DNA of 64,000 nt from Callaeas wilsoni (Eukaryota; Chordata; Aves; Passeriformes; Callaeidae), in the NCBI GenBank assembly GCA_013398955.1, contig VWPU01001245.1:1-64000 (forward strand). The letters are read 5' to 3'. The notes beneath the pieces are model-generated. The model saw nothing but the letters and a program-made list of their open reading frames with translations. It did no database searches and was not told the origin of the DNA. Made by a program: the position numbers and the translations under genes. This document shows positions 1-12,800 of the stretch, piece by piece; the stretch's first letter is position 1; the number at the start of each line of letters is the position of its first letter.

Positions 1-154
1 GCCTTGGGCCAGTGTCAGACCACCACAGGATGTCAGCAGGGTGTGACCACTGACATCAGGGCAGGGAGTGGGGCATGGAACTTTTCAGCCGCCAACAAAG
101 CTGCAACCATGGGCATACTGTGTGTGATCAAAACTGCATGGAACCACAGCATCC

Positions 155-595
155 CAGGGAGGCCACAAAGGTGCTCCGAGGGCTGGAGCCCCTCTGCGCT
201 GGAGCCAGGCTGGGAGAGCTGGGGGTGTTCACCTGGAGAGGAGAAGGAGCCAAGGAGGCCTCAGAGCCCCTTCCAGGGCCTAAAGGGGCGCCAGGAGAGC
301 TGGAGAGGAACTTGGGACAAGAGATGGAGGGACAGGACAAGGGGGAATGACTTAAACTGAAAGAGAGTAGGTTTAAATGAGAGATTAGGAAGAAAATCTT
401 GGCTGCGAGGGTGGTGAGGCCCTGGCACAGGGTGCCCAGAGAAGCTGTGGCTGCCCCTGGATCTCTGGAAGTGTCCAAGGCCAGGCTGGATGGGGCTTGG
501 AGCAACCTGGGATAGTGGAAGGTGTCCCTGTCCATGGCTTGGAACTGAATAAGCTTTAAGATCCCTTCCAACCCAAAGCATTCTGTGATTAAATG
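155..595 (+). repeat. CR1 LINE 3' end
   Basis: 5'-truncated avian CR1: gaggaga..ggagagctgg..tggctgcccctgg..ccaacccaaagcattctgtg. Confidence 0.9.
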
Positions 596-1750
596 ATCAC
601 ATTCTCAATTCTTCCAGATTTTTGTTACAGATCACATTTTCTTGGTCTGGTAACCGTCTCAGCCCTGAGCTCTCTCCAACTATTCCACCTCCCCTTGAAG
701 CCTGGTGCCCTTAGCAGCAAACAGCACCACCTGGAATTCTAATTCGGAATAATAAATGAATTAACTGAAGTGCCTGACACGTGATTAACCTGGTGGTTAT
801 TTTCATGGAAAGAATAATTCCTGCCTTTTCCAGAAGAGAACAGGATGGCATTGTCCCAGTTTGTGCACCTTGGTGCCCACTGCAGCCCCACACTTCTGCA
901 GAATCCCTGCATTGCTTATTCCAGCTTCTCCACCAACTGTTCCTGTCTTTTCCAAAAAAGAAAAGCCAATCCCCAGTGCTTTCCAGAACAGAGCAGGCCC
1001 TTTCAGCCTATTTGCAAATTCAGTAAGGAGGAGCTTTATTCCTTTATGGAATTTTTTTACAGAGACCCTGGATAGTTCAGGACTTAGAGCAGCCTTCCGA
1101 GATGTCCTTCTACCATCGCCATGGTAACTGAAAATTTATCAACTCCTGCTCATAAACCATTTTTCCTTCATTTCCTCTAGGCCATGATCAATACCAGAAA
1201 AAAAGAAACAAACTCAAAGTTGAATCAGAACACCCAGAAAAATAAAGGTGATGAAAATGTTGTAGAGAATCACAGCTGGGAGAGGCCCTTGAGGATCCTC
1301 AGTGCCAGAGCAGTGGTCAGGGTTGGATGCTCCATAAAACCATTCCCCATCATGGATCTGATACCCCATTGTGTCCATTGTGTCCGTGCCTCGCAGACAG
1401 TGCCCAGAGCTTATCAGCAAGGATCCCAGACTGAATTCCAGCAGCCCTGGGAGCAGCTCTGCTGCGGGCAGCCCCGGCTGGCGCTGCTGGAGCACGGCCG
1501 AGCCCAAGAGCCGGATCTGGAGAGCGGGAACGGCCCCCACGTGCCCACGGAGCACGGGCCTGGCTGCCAGGTGCCTTTGTGAGAGGGACCAGAGGGTCAG
1601 GGTGACACTGCCCAGCCTGGAGAGCAAACAACAGCCCTCTGGAGATGGCTTGAGTCCGTCTCCAGGCACAAATGTCTCTGTCGTTGTTGTTTCATGAGAG
1701 TTGTTCCATGCTCCCAGCACAGCAAGAGCTCCCCTGGCCTTTCAGGCATT
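596..1750. other. Intergenic, no gene recognised
   Basis: Unique-looking sequence with a GC-rich patch at about 1,440-1,600. Short frames only, with no family resemblance. Confidence 0.5.
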
Positions 1751-1977
1751 AGATTGGATATTAGGAAAAATGCCTTCACTGAAAGAGTGGTCAGGCACTG
1801 GAATGGGCCGCCCAAGGAAGTGAGGGAATCACCATCCCTGGAAGTGTTCAAAATAAAAAACCATATAAAGGTGGTGCTTATGGACACGGGTCAGCGGTGG
1901 CCTTGGCAGTGCTGGGGAGTGGTTGGACTCAATGGCCGCAGAGGGAATCTCCATCCTCAGTGATTCCATGATTCCAT
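1751..1977 (+). repeat. CR1 LINE 3' end (second subfamily)
   Basis: Carries the ggatattaggaaaaatgcct, ggtggccttggcagtgctgg and ttggactcaatg signature, ending in a gattccatgattcc tail. Confidence 0.88.
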
Positions 1978-3816
1978 TTTCTACACTGTTCTGCTTTCGC
2001 CTCATTTTCCTTCGTGCCCACCCAGGTAACACAGCAGCTGGGGAGCTGGAGAGGATGGAGAGACCTGGAAGGACAAAACTGGGAATTGTCACCTCCAGAG
2101 TCAGCTTTTTGGGACACCCTGCAGTGAGACATCTTTGAATAGAAACTCCACTGGCCAGAAACTCTCCAGGAAACTGGAGAAAGTCTCTTCCCAGCCTCTC
2201 CCCTGTCACTCCTTTAACCCCTTTCCAGATTTCTCCATTTTTTTCTCTCTTTTTTATGCCTCCATCCAGCTATTGTCCATATCCAGTTATTATAACTACA
2301 TGTTCATACCCTCTCAGCCTCCTTCTTCCCTCTCTGCTTTTTCCTTTTGCTTTCCACTTTATATTTTTCTGTTTTCCATGACCACTACAGGGAAATAAAT
2401 TGGCTCATTTCTGCTCTTGACCATTTATAACCTTTTAGAAGGAATAATTCCATTTACTGGAATTCTGAAGGAAAAGAAATCGTTTCACTTATAGCCATGT
2501 TTTGTTTTTGTTTTTTTCTTGACAAGAAACTGGGTGGGTTTTTTCAAGATGCAGAGTTTACTTCGTAGATATTGAATGTGTTTGTTCCTACAAATGCTCA
2601 TCGGGGAATCCCTCATCGCAGCTCTTCACGTCCGAATTCAAACAAACACCACCAGTTGTTGCTGGTGGTGTCTCATCTTTTCTGGATTCATCTTTTCTGG
2701 ATGCAAAACCAACAGCTAAAATCTCCTCCTTGGAGTTAAGGCATAAGGAGCAGGAAGAATGAGTCTGGATCAGCTTAGAAACACCCAGAAAAAACCAGTG
2801 CTGGGAAATGCTGAAGCCCTTTGCACCACGGGAGAAAGAGCAGAGCTGGAGAAAACCCAGCAGAGGAGAGGAAGGATCTTATATGTTCCTTCACAAAAAA
2901 TGTTACTATATTTTTGAATGGGATATGATCCAGCCTTGATGTAATTTTGGTTTTTTATCCCAGAAATTCCAGAACCATTTGCCCCCAGGCAGATCCGTGG
3001 CTTTGCACAGATGTTTTTGTCGGGCTCATTTCTTCCCCTGCTGCACGCAGTGACCTCCGTGGTCCTTGTGTCATTGACACGAGCTGAACCCCGCACCAGT
3101 AAATGAAGTATTTTCAAATAAGGCAACAATAAATGTATAGTCCATCCTCCTGACGTAAATCTGGGATTGTTTTCCCTCATTTGTCACCTTGCGGTTGTGG
3201 TGCGTCAGAGACCTCCCTCTCCCACTGATCTCAGTTCATCCAACACAGAAGAGGGAAAGACAAAGGGGCTCAGACAGGGAAACAGCAAAGGAACTGGGAT
3301 CTCTTCACTCTGCTCTGGCTCTCTGCTGTTGAAAACTTGAAGCCAAGTCCTCTGCCAGCTGTGCAGCAAGGAGTGGCACAAGGATGGCCTGCTTTGGCCG
3401 TCCCCAGGGGATTAAACTGCTCCCAGCTTCCAAAACAGTGCGGTTCTACCCAAACACTGCGCGTCTACGGCCAGTCCAGACCTTGCCCTTGGGATTGGTG
3501 AGCCTGCTGGTTGTCCCGGGGCACAGCAGCTCCTGGGGCCGTGCTAACCCTTTGGGAACAGGGCTCGATTCAAACTGGAGTGTGGGCGCTCCCTAGGGCA
3601 GCTCCAGATCACAGCAGCTCTCAGGATTACAGGGAGAGAGAGGAATAAATAGAATCAGAGCTCCTGCACTTCAGAAGCTGTGGAGTTGCATTTGTGATGA
3701 AAATTTTCCCTGGTGAGGAATATCCAGTCGTGAGCTGAAAATCTCCAGGAAATGAAGACATCACCACTTCTATTATTATTGAATCTCACTTCTAATAACT
3801 AGAGTTTCTTTATAGA
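1978..3816. other. Intergenic, no gene recognised
   Basis: AT-leaning unique sequence. A short direct repeat CATCTTTTCTGGAT occurs near 2,675-2,701. No coding or RNA signature seen. Confidence 0.5.
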
Positions 3817-4146
3817 ACCATGGAATAAAATCATGGAATGGTTTGGGTTGGAAGGGGCGTTATAGGACATCTAGTCCAACCCCCTGGTGTGGGCAGGGAT
3901 ACCCTCCACTATCCCAGGTTGCTCCAAGCCCAGGCCAACCTGGCCTTGGACACTTCCAGGGATCCAGGGGCAGCCGCAGCTTGTCTGGGCACCCTGTGCC
4001 AAGGCCCCACCACTCTCACAGGGAAGAATTTTTCCTAACTTCCAATCCAAACCTACTTTCTTTCAGTTTGATGCCATTCCCTCTTGTCCTGTCACTCCAG
4101 GCTCCCGTAAATTGTCCCTCTCCACGTTCCCTGTAGGCTCCCTTCA
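3817..4146 (-). repeat. CR1 LINE 3' end
   Basis: Starts tcatggaatggtttgggttg and runs through the pol-proximal 3' UTR to the gtccctctccacgttccc region. Confidence 0.9.
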
Positions 4147-4263
4147 GATAGTGGGAGGCCACCCAGGCACTGGGTTTGGTGGTGAACACGTGGGGCTGGG
4201 TCAGTGCTTGGACTCGATGATCCTAAAGGGCTTTTTTAACCTGAATTATTCTGTGATTCCATT
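4147..4263 (+). repeat. CR1 LINE 3' fragment (second subfamily)
   Basis: Contains gacacgtgggg/ggtttggtggtg-like sequence, then ttggactcgatgatcctaaa and a ttctgtgattcc tail. It abuts the truncated end of the minus-strand copy. Confidence 0.82.
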
Positions 4264-4824
4264 AAGAAAATAAAACCAACACAGGACTGCAACAGCAGCT
4301 CTGCTTTGTCTCTGATCTTACAGTCAAAGAGACTTTCCAGCACTGCTGCTGAGTTCCAGCACAGCTGGACCTTTTTTCCAGCTTTCTCCGTGTCCTGTTT
4401 GATTTCCGGAATGACAAGTCACGGCGCTAAATTTATCCCACTGCCTGCAACAGGGAGTGGAACAAAAGGCATTTCAGCTGGTGGGAGCATCTCTGACTCT
4501 GCTGGGCTGCCCTGGCTCTCATCTCTTTGTCACTGGTACTCTGGCCACTTGTTCTTTATTAACTGGGATTATTAATTGGATTGTGGAAGAAAAGCTTTTC
4601 ACTTCTCTGCATCCAACAGAAAGGACATTTACTCCCACACTGAGAACCCTTTTTTCCCCCAATAACAATAGTTCATACCTCAAGCTGCTCAGGAGACTCA
4701 GCCTAACAAATCCTAACTCAGCCTGCTCATATTTGATCTTAAATACTCAGCACAACCTCAGCAGTCACTGCTGAACTGACAACACCAGGAGGTGGTTCCA
4801 GCTCCATTTAAAACCATTTTCCCT
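4264..4824. other. Intergenic, no gene recognised
   Basis: Unique sequence without a recognisable gene or repeat. Confidence 0.45.
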
Positions 4825-4955
4825 GGTAGTGAGGCCAGCTTGGATGGGCTTGGAGCAACCTGGGATAGTGGAAGGTGTCCCTGCCCATGGCAGGGGGTGG
4901 AACTGGATGAGGTTTAGGGTCTCTTTCCATCCAAGCTGTTCTGTGATTCTATGAA
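4825..4955 (+). repeat. CR1 LINE 3' end
   Basis: ttggagcaacctgggatagt ... ttctgtgattctatga. Confidence 0.88.
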
Positions 4956-5332
4956 GTTCAATTCTCCCTGCCCACTAAAACAAAATTTTCTGAGCTCCAT
5001 CAAGTCCGGGACGGTTTGGTTTTGAAGAAGTGTTGATTTATGCTCTTCAAGAGGCAATTCAGGATTCAGCTTTCTCAGGAATGATCTGGCAATTTCCCGA
5101 ACTGGGTCAGACCCCAAGAGCCCAGTTCTGGAGTTGTAAAGAGTTACCCTGACATATGCAGCTCCCAGGACAGAGAGAATCTGAGCCAAGCCTCATGGAA
5201 AAGCAGTCCAAATGATGTTTTCACAGCTTCTAAATAGTCATAATAAAAAATCAGTTCATAAACAATTTATCACCTCACATTATTCTCATTTCCCTTTCAG
5301 AAACAGGTGGTAGAACAATCCTGTTCTTGAAT
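4956..5332. other. Intergenic, no gene recognised
   Basis: Unique, AT-leaning, nothing recognised. Confidence 0.45.
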
Positions 5333-5417
5333 GACAGAATCAGAGGAACATGGAACGGTTTGGGTTGGAAAAGACCTGGCAGATCATCCAGTTCCAGCCC
5401 CCCTGCCATGGGGGCTT
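5333..5417 (-). repeat. CR1 LINE 3' fragment
   Basis: atggaacggtttgggttgga ... ccccctgccatgggg. Confidence 0.82.
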
Positions 5418-6090
5418 GTGATAATGCTTCCTTGTAGCCTCCAGAGAAATCACAGCTGTCTCTATTGCAACCTCTAATCACTGTAATCTGTTTAATTAAT
5501 TATCTTTCAGCTTAAACCCAAACGCAGGTCAAGATAATTTCATTAATGCCCCTTGTTTCACACTGCTGTCCAATGGAAAGCCTTTGTAACCACAGAGGTT
5601 TCCTTCCTCTGTCACCAAATTCTCTTTCTATTTTTCTCCCTCCAGGGGTCTCAGAGCCCCCAAATGTTAAATCGTGTCCAGAGCTAAACTCTCAAAACCA
5701 CCCACCTAAAAAATCAGATCATGGCACATCAATACATTGAATATTTATCAGACTCCTGTGCAGTGGCCGGAGTGCTTTCCTCAGAATTCAGTATTTTTCA
5801 AATCTATGAAAAGGTTGGAATTTTCCCCATGAAAATGTTAAAAAGCCAAGTACAGATGACATATCAGATATCCCACCCTTCATACTCGGGTCCTGATAAA
5901 GGGAAAGTTTTGGGGACTGTTTGTACCTGAGCAATTGTTCTCACTCACTCAGAATAATTCCAAACAACTCTGGCACCAGGCTGTGTACTCTGTGTACTCC
6001 AGGAGCACAGAGACCCGGAGCTTTGTCCCTGGGGACTGCCTGGAGATTTCCATGGCAAGACAAAAAGCTTTATGGAAAAATGTTAAATTT
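5418..6090. other. Intergenic, no gene recognised
   Basis: AT-rich unique sequence, nothing recognised. Confidence 0.45.
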
Positions 6091-6480
6091 AGAATCCCAG
6101 AATGGTTTGGGTGGAAAGGGACCTTAAAGCTCATCCCATTCCACTCCCTGCAGTGGGCAGAGACACCTTCCACTATCCCAGGGTGCTCCAAACTCCATCC
6201 AGCCTGGCCTTGGACACTGCCAGGGATCCAGGGGCAGCCACAGCTTCTCTGGGCACCCTGTGCCAGGGCCTCCCCACCCTCACAGGGAACAATTCCTTCC
6301 CAGTATCCCATCTAACCCTGCCCTCTGGCACTGGGAATCCATTCCCCATTGTACTGTCCCTCCATCCCTTGTCCCAAGTCCCTCTCCAGCTCCCCTGCAG
6401 CCCCTTTGGGCTCTGGAAGGGGCTCTGAGGTCTCCCTGGATCCTTCTCTTCTCCAGGTGTCCAGCTCTCACCTACCAGCA
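6091..6480 (-). repeat. CR1 LINE 3' end
   Basis: agaatcccagaatggtttgg through ccagggatccaggggcagcc to ctctggaaggggctctgagg. Confidence 0.92.
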
Positions 6481-8142
6481 CCCCAATCCCTTTTCCTCAG
6501 CGGCATTACACAGTGTCCCCTGATTTCTTGTGACAAAATGGAAAAGCTTCACCAGAAACTTGTTATTCCCTGGGGGGAAAAAAAAAAAAAAAAAGAAAAG
6601 AAAATAGGCTAAAAATAATTAATGATGGAATCTCAGCCCTGGGGAACACTCGTGTGTGCGGTTTGGGGTCCCTCTGTCTGTCTGCCTCATCCTGCTACTC
6701 TCCTTCCTCCTGCGCTCTCACTTCAGGGCTGCCCACTCACTCTCTGGTTGCCAAATCCCCGATCTGGCCTTGCTGTGGTGTCGGGAATGCTGCCTGGGAA
6801 GCTCTCCCACACCTGCAGGCTCCCTCCTCCCAGCTGCCAGGAGGATGGACCCTCCTGGTGGGGTTTAGTGAGGAATTGTGGATGGCAGCTCTCGGGACAC
6901 GCTGTGAGCTCAGACATCCCAGCGGATATAAAGTGGAAAACAACTAAATCAGCTCCAGCTGACTTCCCTGCTATTTTAGCAAATTTAGTATAAACAGGAT
7001 GATTTATCTGCTTTTTCATGGAAGGGTTTTTCTCTCTGCCTCTTTCTCCTCCAGCCCCCTGGCTACACCCACACCAGGGAACGAAGCAACACCAGGACCA
7101 GGCTCAGACACAAAATTTCCCCCAGCCTCTGGCAGACTTTTGGTCTGGGCAAACTGGCTCCAAGGCAGGGCTCAGGAGTTAGCACAGACACTAATCCCCA
7201 GCAAGCTGCCCACTGTGGATCCCTTTTTTGGGCGGCCAGGAGATCTTAATATCCCGTGTATGGCTTGGCCCTGCCAGCTGGCCTCGTGGCTGCCTTGGAT
7301 TTATCCCCATGGATGTGGGCACTGCACTCACAGACGATTCTCAGCCACAAACCTCCTTTACCTTGTGCTTGCTGCTCTTCCTGGGAAAACATCGGAGGGT
7401 GAAGCGGCTGGGTGTTGGGATAATGGGATCACAATCTATTTCAGGAGTGAAAACAAGCACAGAGAGAGCCCTAAAAAACACCGGGGCTTGTCCAAGAGGC
7501 AAATGGTGACGGGACTGCAGCATATGGAGGGCGATCCTCTGCCATCCTGCAGCCAATTACGGCTTGGATTCCACAGGCAAACCCCTGCTGGTGTCAGTGC
7601 ACACGCGGTGGAGAACTCGCTCTCTGGAGAGCCCAAAAATCATGGGAATCGCTCCAGATTCGAGACGTGTGGCCTCAAGGGTGAGTCCAGAGCAGGGAGA
7701 GGAACATCTGCTCCCCAGGGTCTGCCCCGTGCCCTGGGGTTTTTCAGGAACAGACCCAGACAGTTCATGATCCTGCTCTCCAGGCAGGAGAGGAGGGCAT
7801 GGGAAGAGCCCTGACTCCTGCTGAGGACAGACAAGCTTCTTGGCAAAGCTCTCCAGGCCAGATTCCGGGGCAGAGGGAAGCAGATGGCCGGGCATTTAGG
7901 GCTCTGGCAGGAGGAATCTCTGGGCCTTTGGCAGAGGGCACTGATTTAGCTGCATTTCCTTCTGCTTGGACACTTTCTGTTTGTGCTTCTCCCGCTCGTG
8001 GGGTTTCTTGGGAGGCTTTGTCAGAGCAAGGAAAAGCAGGTGGTGCCTGGAGCCAGCTGCTTCCAGCAGCTGGAGAGCCCTCCTTGACCCATTATCAGTT
8101 ATTATGACCCAAATCCATCCTCACAAATACCTGTACAACCCA
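6481..8142. other. Intergenic, no gene recognised
   Basis: An A-run at about 6,577-6,594, then GC-moderate unique sequence. A 271-codon open frame at 6999-7814 has no family resemblance or splice context that I recognise. Confidence 0.45.
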
Positions 8143-8560
8143 GAGACCACAGAATATTTAGGTTGAAAAAGCCCTCTGAGATCATTGAGTCCAACAGTCC
8201 CTCCAGCACTGCCAAGGCCACCACTGATCCATGTCCCCAAGTGCCACAGCCACACGGCTTTTAAATCCCTCCAGGGCTGGGGGGGACTCCACCACTGTCC
8301 TGTTCCAGGGCTGGACAACCCTTTCCATGAAGAAATTGTTCCTAATATCCTGGAACAACTTGAGGCTGTTTCCCCTCATCTTTTTTATCTGGGAGAAGAG
8401 CCCGACCCCGCCCCCGGGTGCCCCCTCCTGTCAGGGCGTTGTGCAGAGCCAGAAGGTCCCCCCTGAGCCTCCTTTTCTCCAGGCTGAGCCCCTTTCCCAG
8501 CTCCCTGAGCTGCTCCTCATCATCCCAGTTGTGCTCCAGACTTCTCTGCCCCATTCAGGG
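8143..8560 (-). repeat. CR1 LINE 3' end (second subfamily)
   Basis: accacagaatatttaggttg, ccactgatccatgtccccaa and gaagaaattgttcctaatat mark the reverse complement of the CR1 3' UTR. Confidence 0.9.
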
Positions 8561-9344
8561 CTGGTCGGTACCCCCAGCCATGAGATTATCCTAAAATTGT
8601 TGGTGTTCACAGCCCAGCCCGAGGGGTTGGGATCTTTCCCATCGAACGGGGAGCGGCAGCTGTGGGGTTGGGAGCGCAGGACAGGATGATTCGTGCGGGA
8701 CACAGAGATAAGGCTGGCCAGGCAGCCGTGTTCTGTTGCACAAGAGGTGTGTTGTACCCTCCCGCTGTCCCGAACCTCTCCCATTGTTCCCGAGAGCGGG
8801 GCAATGTTTGCTGACCGGTATCAGGGCTGGGCTGTGCCAGGCAGTGTCACAACACAGGGAGCAGCTCCAAATGTTGCTGCTCCTGGTTTTGCAGGACTGA
8901 AAACAGGGCAGGATGGGTCTCCCTGCCATGTTCAGGGGTTCCTCTGGGAGAGGGGACGTTCAAACCAAATTCATTTGAGTACAAACCTCATTTTCCCTAA
9001 AGCACGAGGCACGAGGACGGAATAAGGCAGGCAGTGAATCCCATCCCAGTGCAGCACTCCTCATTCCTAGAGCACCTCCAATGCCTTTTGCTCTGTGTAA
9101 TATCCCATATATTCCTGATTTGAGGGCTGTACGTGATGGGTTTTTCTCTGAGCTGGGCGGTGATCCCCTCCTTCACATCCCCTGGGGATTGAAGAGTTGT
9201 CAGCACCAACGCTGGGTTAACAATCAGTCCCTGCAAGTGCAGCCACAGCCCAAATTTGCCTTTTCCCTCCTTCACAGAAGCAGCAGTGCTGTTTCCACAC
9301 TGCCCACGGAGCTGAAATCCTTTGTTTTCCTTTGCACCTGCCCC
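8561..9344. other. Intergenic, no gene recognised
   Basis: Unique sequence, nothing recognised. Confidence 0.45.
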
Positions 9345-9487
9345 AGCTGTGGCTGCCCCATCCCTGGAAGTGCTCCAGGCCAGGCTGGACAGAGCTTGGA
9401 GCAATCTGAGATAGTGGAAGGTGTCCCTCCCCATGGCAGGGGGTGGAACTGGATGGTCTTTAAGGTCCCTTCCAACCGAAACCATCA
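9345..9487 (+). repeat. CR1 LINE 3' end
   Basis: agctgtggctgccccatccc ... ggtcccttccaaccgaaacc. Confidence 0.88.
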
Positions 9488-9496
9488 AGATACACC

Positions 9497-9721
9497 CAGG
9501 GAGATTTAGGAGGAATTTCTTCACCAAAAGGGTGATCGGTCACTGTCACAGTCCAGGAAAGCAGTGGAGTTCCCATCCCTGGGGAGATTTAAAAGCCGTG
9601 TGGATGTGGCACTTGGGGACCTGGGCCAGTGGTGGCCTTGGCAGTGCTGGGGGTGGTTGGACTGAATTGTCTTGGAGGCCTTTTCCAACCCAAACAATTC
9701 TGTGATTCTGTGCTGTGATTC
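9497..9721 (+). repeat. CR1 LINE 3' end (second subfamily)
   Basis: gggagatttaggaggaattt, ggtggccttggcagtgctgg, ttctgtgattctgtg tail. It follows another + CR1 tail by about 10 bp. Confidence 0.88.
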
Positions 9722-9960
9722 CACTGTTGTGTCGCCAATGCCCTTCACAAATCCCCCGCCCCATAGCAGCTCCAGGGGGATGGAGACTGCCCCACAGAGC
9801 AGCTGTGCCTCAGCCTGTGGGGTCTGAGGGTGCCTCACAAGGGTGGGGCTGTGGGGCCATGGGGATGGGAGGTGGGAACACATGGGAGCCCTGGCAGTGC
9901 CTCCTGTGAGGCTCGGGGGCTTTAATACCCAGAAAGTTCATTTCCAGGGAGCTGTATGGA

Positions 9961-10128
9961 ATCCCAGAATCATGGAATGGTTTGGGTTGGAAGGGACCTC
10001 AAAGCTCATCTCATGGGCAGGGACACCCTCCACTGTCCCAGGTTGCTCCAAGCCCCGTCCAGCCTGGCCTTGGACACTTCCAGGGATCCAGGGGCAGCCA
10101 CAGCTTCTCTGGGCACCCTGTGCCAGAG
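9961..10128 (-). repeat. CR1 LINE 3' fragment
   Basis: atcccagaatcatggaatgg to cttctctgggcaccctgtgc, then runs into the 20-bp tandem repeat. Confidence 0.9.
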
Positions 10129-10199
10129 ACCCCAGGAGATCCTAGGAGACCCCAGGAGATCCTAGGAGACCCCAGGAGATCCTAGGAGACCCCAGGAGA
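10127..10199. repeat. 20-bp tandem repeat, about 3.5 copies
   Basis: The unit is AGACCCCAGGAGATCCTAGG, nearly perfect. It directly follows the truncated 5' side of a minus-strand CR1 copy. Confidence 0.9.
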
Positions 10200-11341
10200 G
10201 CCTCCTGCAGCTGAGGACTCCCCAAAGCACCAGCCCTCCCTGAGGAGCTCACTGTCCCGCTGCTGAGCGTGGGAAGAACAGGGAAAGAGCTTTTCCTCCT
10301 CAGGCAGGAGCAGCTGCCCAGGTGAGCGGCCCTTTCACAGCCCTGCTCGTGCCTCGGAGATGGGAGTGTGTGTTTAGCTCAGGATTCTCACCAAAGGCTT
10401 CCCAGTCCCTACAGGAAACTGCAGGGGGTGAGTCCTGTGCTGCTCCCAGCCCTCGGCAGCACTGAGGGCAGCAACAGAGACGAGTTTATATTTTAGGTTT
10501 CACCCCGGACTCCCAAACCTTGGCAACTCCAGCCCTGGGAGAGACCCCTCTTCTCTTTGATGATGTGGATCAGTGCAAACCCCTGTAAGAGGAGAATTAA
10601 TCGTCCTTATTATGAATCTTTGCATCTATCTACGAGATTAAAATGTCATTAATTAGACTTTCAAATCATTCCCAGACACTGGAATCACCAAAACTGCCAG
10701 CATTAATGAGACACACAGGCAACAAACTGGACAAACTCAGGCTGAACTCGGCACCGGGGGCGAGGATAAAAATTCAGGTCACCAAATGCAAACACCTCTG
10801 CAATCCTGCTCAGCCCAGAACAGGCTGTCACCAGCCGTGCCCGCTGGCATCCACACGGACAGCGCCGGGCTGGCTCCATCCTGCAGGGGCTGAACAACCT
10901 TGAGCCTGAATAATCCCGGGCAGGACGGCACCAGGAGCCGTCCATCCCCTCCAGAGGGAGCCGCAGGAGTGGTTGGTGACCCGATTTTCACGCTTTGGCT
11001 TTGTTCTTCTCCAGAGATAAAGCAGGTGGAGGCTGAGGACTCGGAGCCTCTCCGTGTGAGCGAGATCCGTGGCTCTGGGTCGGAGCCTGGATCCACCTTC
11101 CCTTCCAGCAACCCGCCTGGGGGAGCAGCAACGGCCAGTGCAGAAACCAGAGCCCCTCCTCAGGAAAAATCTGGAATTTTTTATTTTTCCTGAAAATCTG
11201 GAGAGTCCTTCATCTTCTTCCCACTCCCTGGAACTTCACTGTTCCTGGGAGCACAGGGGTTTGTGGACAGCCCTTCTCGCTCTCACAGATAGTGCCGGGG
11301 TAAATGCCGGATTTCAGCGTCACCAGCCTTGAATTTGGTTT
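10200..11341. other. Intergenic, no gene recognised
   Basis: Unique sequence; short frames only. Confidence 0.45.
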
Positions 11342-11485
11342 GGAATCACAGGATAATTTGGGTTGGAAGGGCCCTTAGAGATCATCCAGTCCCACCCTCT
11401 GCCATGGGCAGGGACACCTTCCACTATCCCAGGTTGCTCCAAGTCCTGTCCAACCTGGCCTTGGACACTTCCAGGGATCCACATT
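11342..11485 (-). repeat. CR1 LINE 3' fragment
   Basis: ggaatcacaggataatttgg ... acacttccagggatcc. Confidence 0.88.
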
Positions 11486-11669
11486 CCTGCTCACACCTCT
11501 GCTAATAAATTCAGAGGTCAGGTTTGGGTTTTAGCTGTGCCCAAGCTCTCTGACCTCCCTGGCAGTGCTGTACTTTACAGGAATAAACCATGGAAAAGCA
11601 CTGGAGCTTACGCACACCCGACCCTGCAGCCTCACCACTGGCTGTGGGATCTTGGCAGTGTCACAGCTT

Positions 11670-12004
11670 CCAGTGCCCAAAGGGGATCCAGGAGAGCTGG
11701 AGAGGGACTTGGGACAAGGGATGGAGGGACAGGACACAAGGAATGGCTTCCCACTGCCAGAGGGCACAGTTAGATGGGATATTGGGAAGGAATTGCCCCC
11801 TGTGAGGTTGGTGAGGCCCTGGCACAGGGAGCCCAGAGAAGCTGTGGCTGCCCCTGGATCCCTGGAAGTGTCCAAGGCCAGGCTGGATGGGGCTTGGAGC
11901 AACCTGGGATAGTGGAAAGTGTCCCTGCCCATGGCAGGGGGTGGATCTGGATGATCTTCCAGGTCCCTTCCCACCCAGACCATCCTGGGATTCCGTGATG
12001 GAAT
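11670..12004 (+). repeat. CR1 LINE 3' end
   Basis: gagctggagagggacttggg through the gaggccctggcacag block to a gggattccgtgatgg tail. Confidence 0.92.
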
Positions 12005-12351
12005 GACAAATGTCAGGTGATGACCCAGCGTGGAGGGGGCTCTGCTGGGGCAGAGCGGGGCAGCTCGAGGGGACTGTCCCCCTGCCCCAGCTGGGTGGCT
12101 TTGGAGAAGAACCTGAGGGGGGTTTCAGAAAACACCATGTGGGGTGTGGTCAGGCTGAATTTTTGGCCTCTTCCCCATTTTTTGCGAGAGCGGGACGATG
12201 CTGGGCTGGGGTCAGCAGGGACCTGGCCGCGTGCGCTCAGTTCCCGCAGGTTTGTACCCAAACTGCGGCTGCCGATGGCCGCGGTGGGGACCGACCGCAG
12301 CCCTGCTCCCTGCCCGGCCGGGGGCCGCGGCTCTGACAGCCTGTCTGCTCC
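12005..12351. other. Intergenic stretch before the minisatellite
   Basis: GC-rich unique sequence. The frame through it is open only because it joins the minisatellite frame. Confidence 0.45.
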
Positions 12352-12800
12352 CTTCCTGCCCCATTCCCAATCCCTGTCTGCTCCCATCCGGCCCCATTCC
12401 CAATCCCTGTCTGCTCCCATCCGGCCCCATTCCCAATCCCTGTCTGTTCCCATCCCGCTCCATTCCCAATCCCTGTCTGCTCCCTTCCTGCCCCATTCCC
12501 AATCCCTGTCTGCTCCCATCCGGCCCCATTCCCAATCCCTGTCTGCTCCCTTCCGGCCCCATTCCCAATCCCTGTCTGTTCCCATCCCGCTCCATTCCCA
12601 ATCCCTGTCTGCTCCCTTCCCGCTCCATTCCCAATCCCTGCCTGTTCCCATCCCGCCCCATTCCCAATCCCTGTCTGTTCCCTTCCTGCCCCATTCCCAA
12701 TCCCTGTCTGTTCCCATCCTGCCCCATTCCCAATCCCTGTCTGCTCCCATCCTGCTCCATTCCCAATCCCTGTCTGCTCCCTTCCTGCTCCATTCCCACT
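12352..12800. repeat. 33-bp minisatellite, about 13-14 copies
   Basis: The unit is CCATTCCCAATCCCTGTCTG followed by CTCCC(A/T)TCC(G/T)G(C)CC-type variants, with period 33. Units differ by a few bases. Because 33 is a multiple of three, every frame free of stops within one unit stays open, which explains the long overlapping frames on both strands. It ends about 500 bp before the MTMR9 CpG-rich block. Confidence 0.95.

Noticed and set aside
6999..7814. 271-codon open frame upstream of MTMR9
   Set aside because: No domain, transit signal, repeat periodicity or splice context that I recognise; length is compatible with chance in GC-moderate DNA.
12352..12800. Possible CRISPR-like array
   Set aside because: Units are contiguous with no unique spacers, and the setting is a vertebrate genome.
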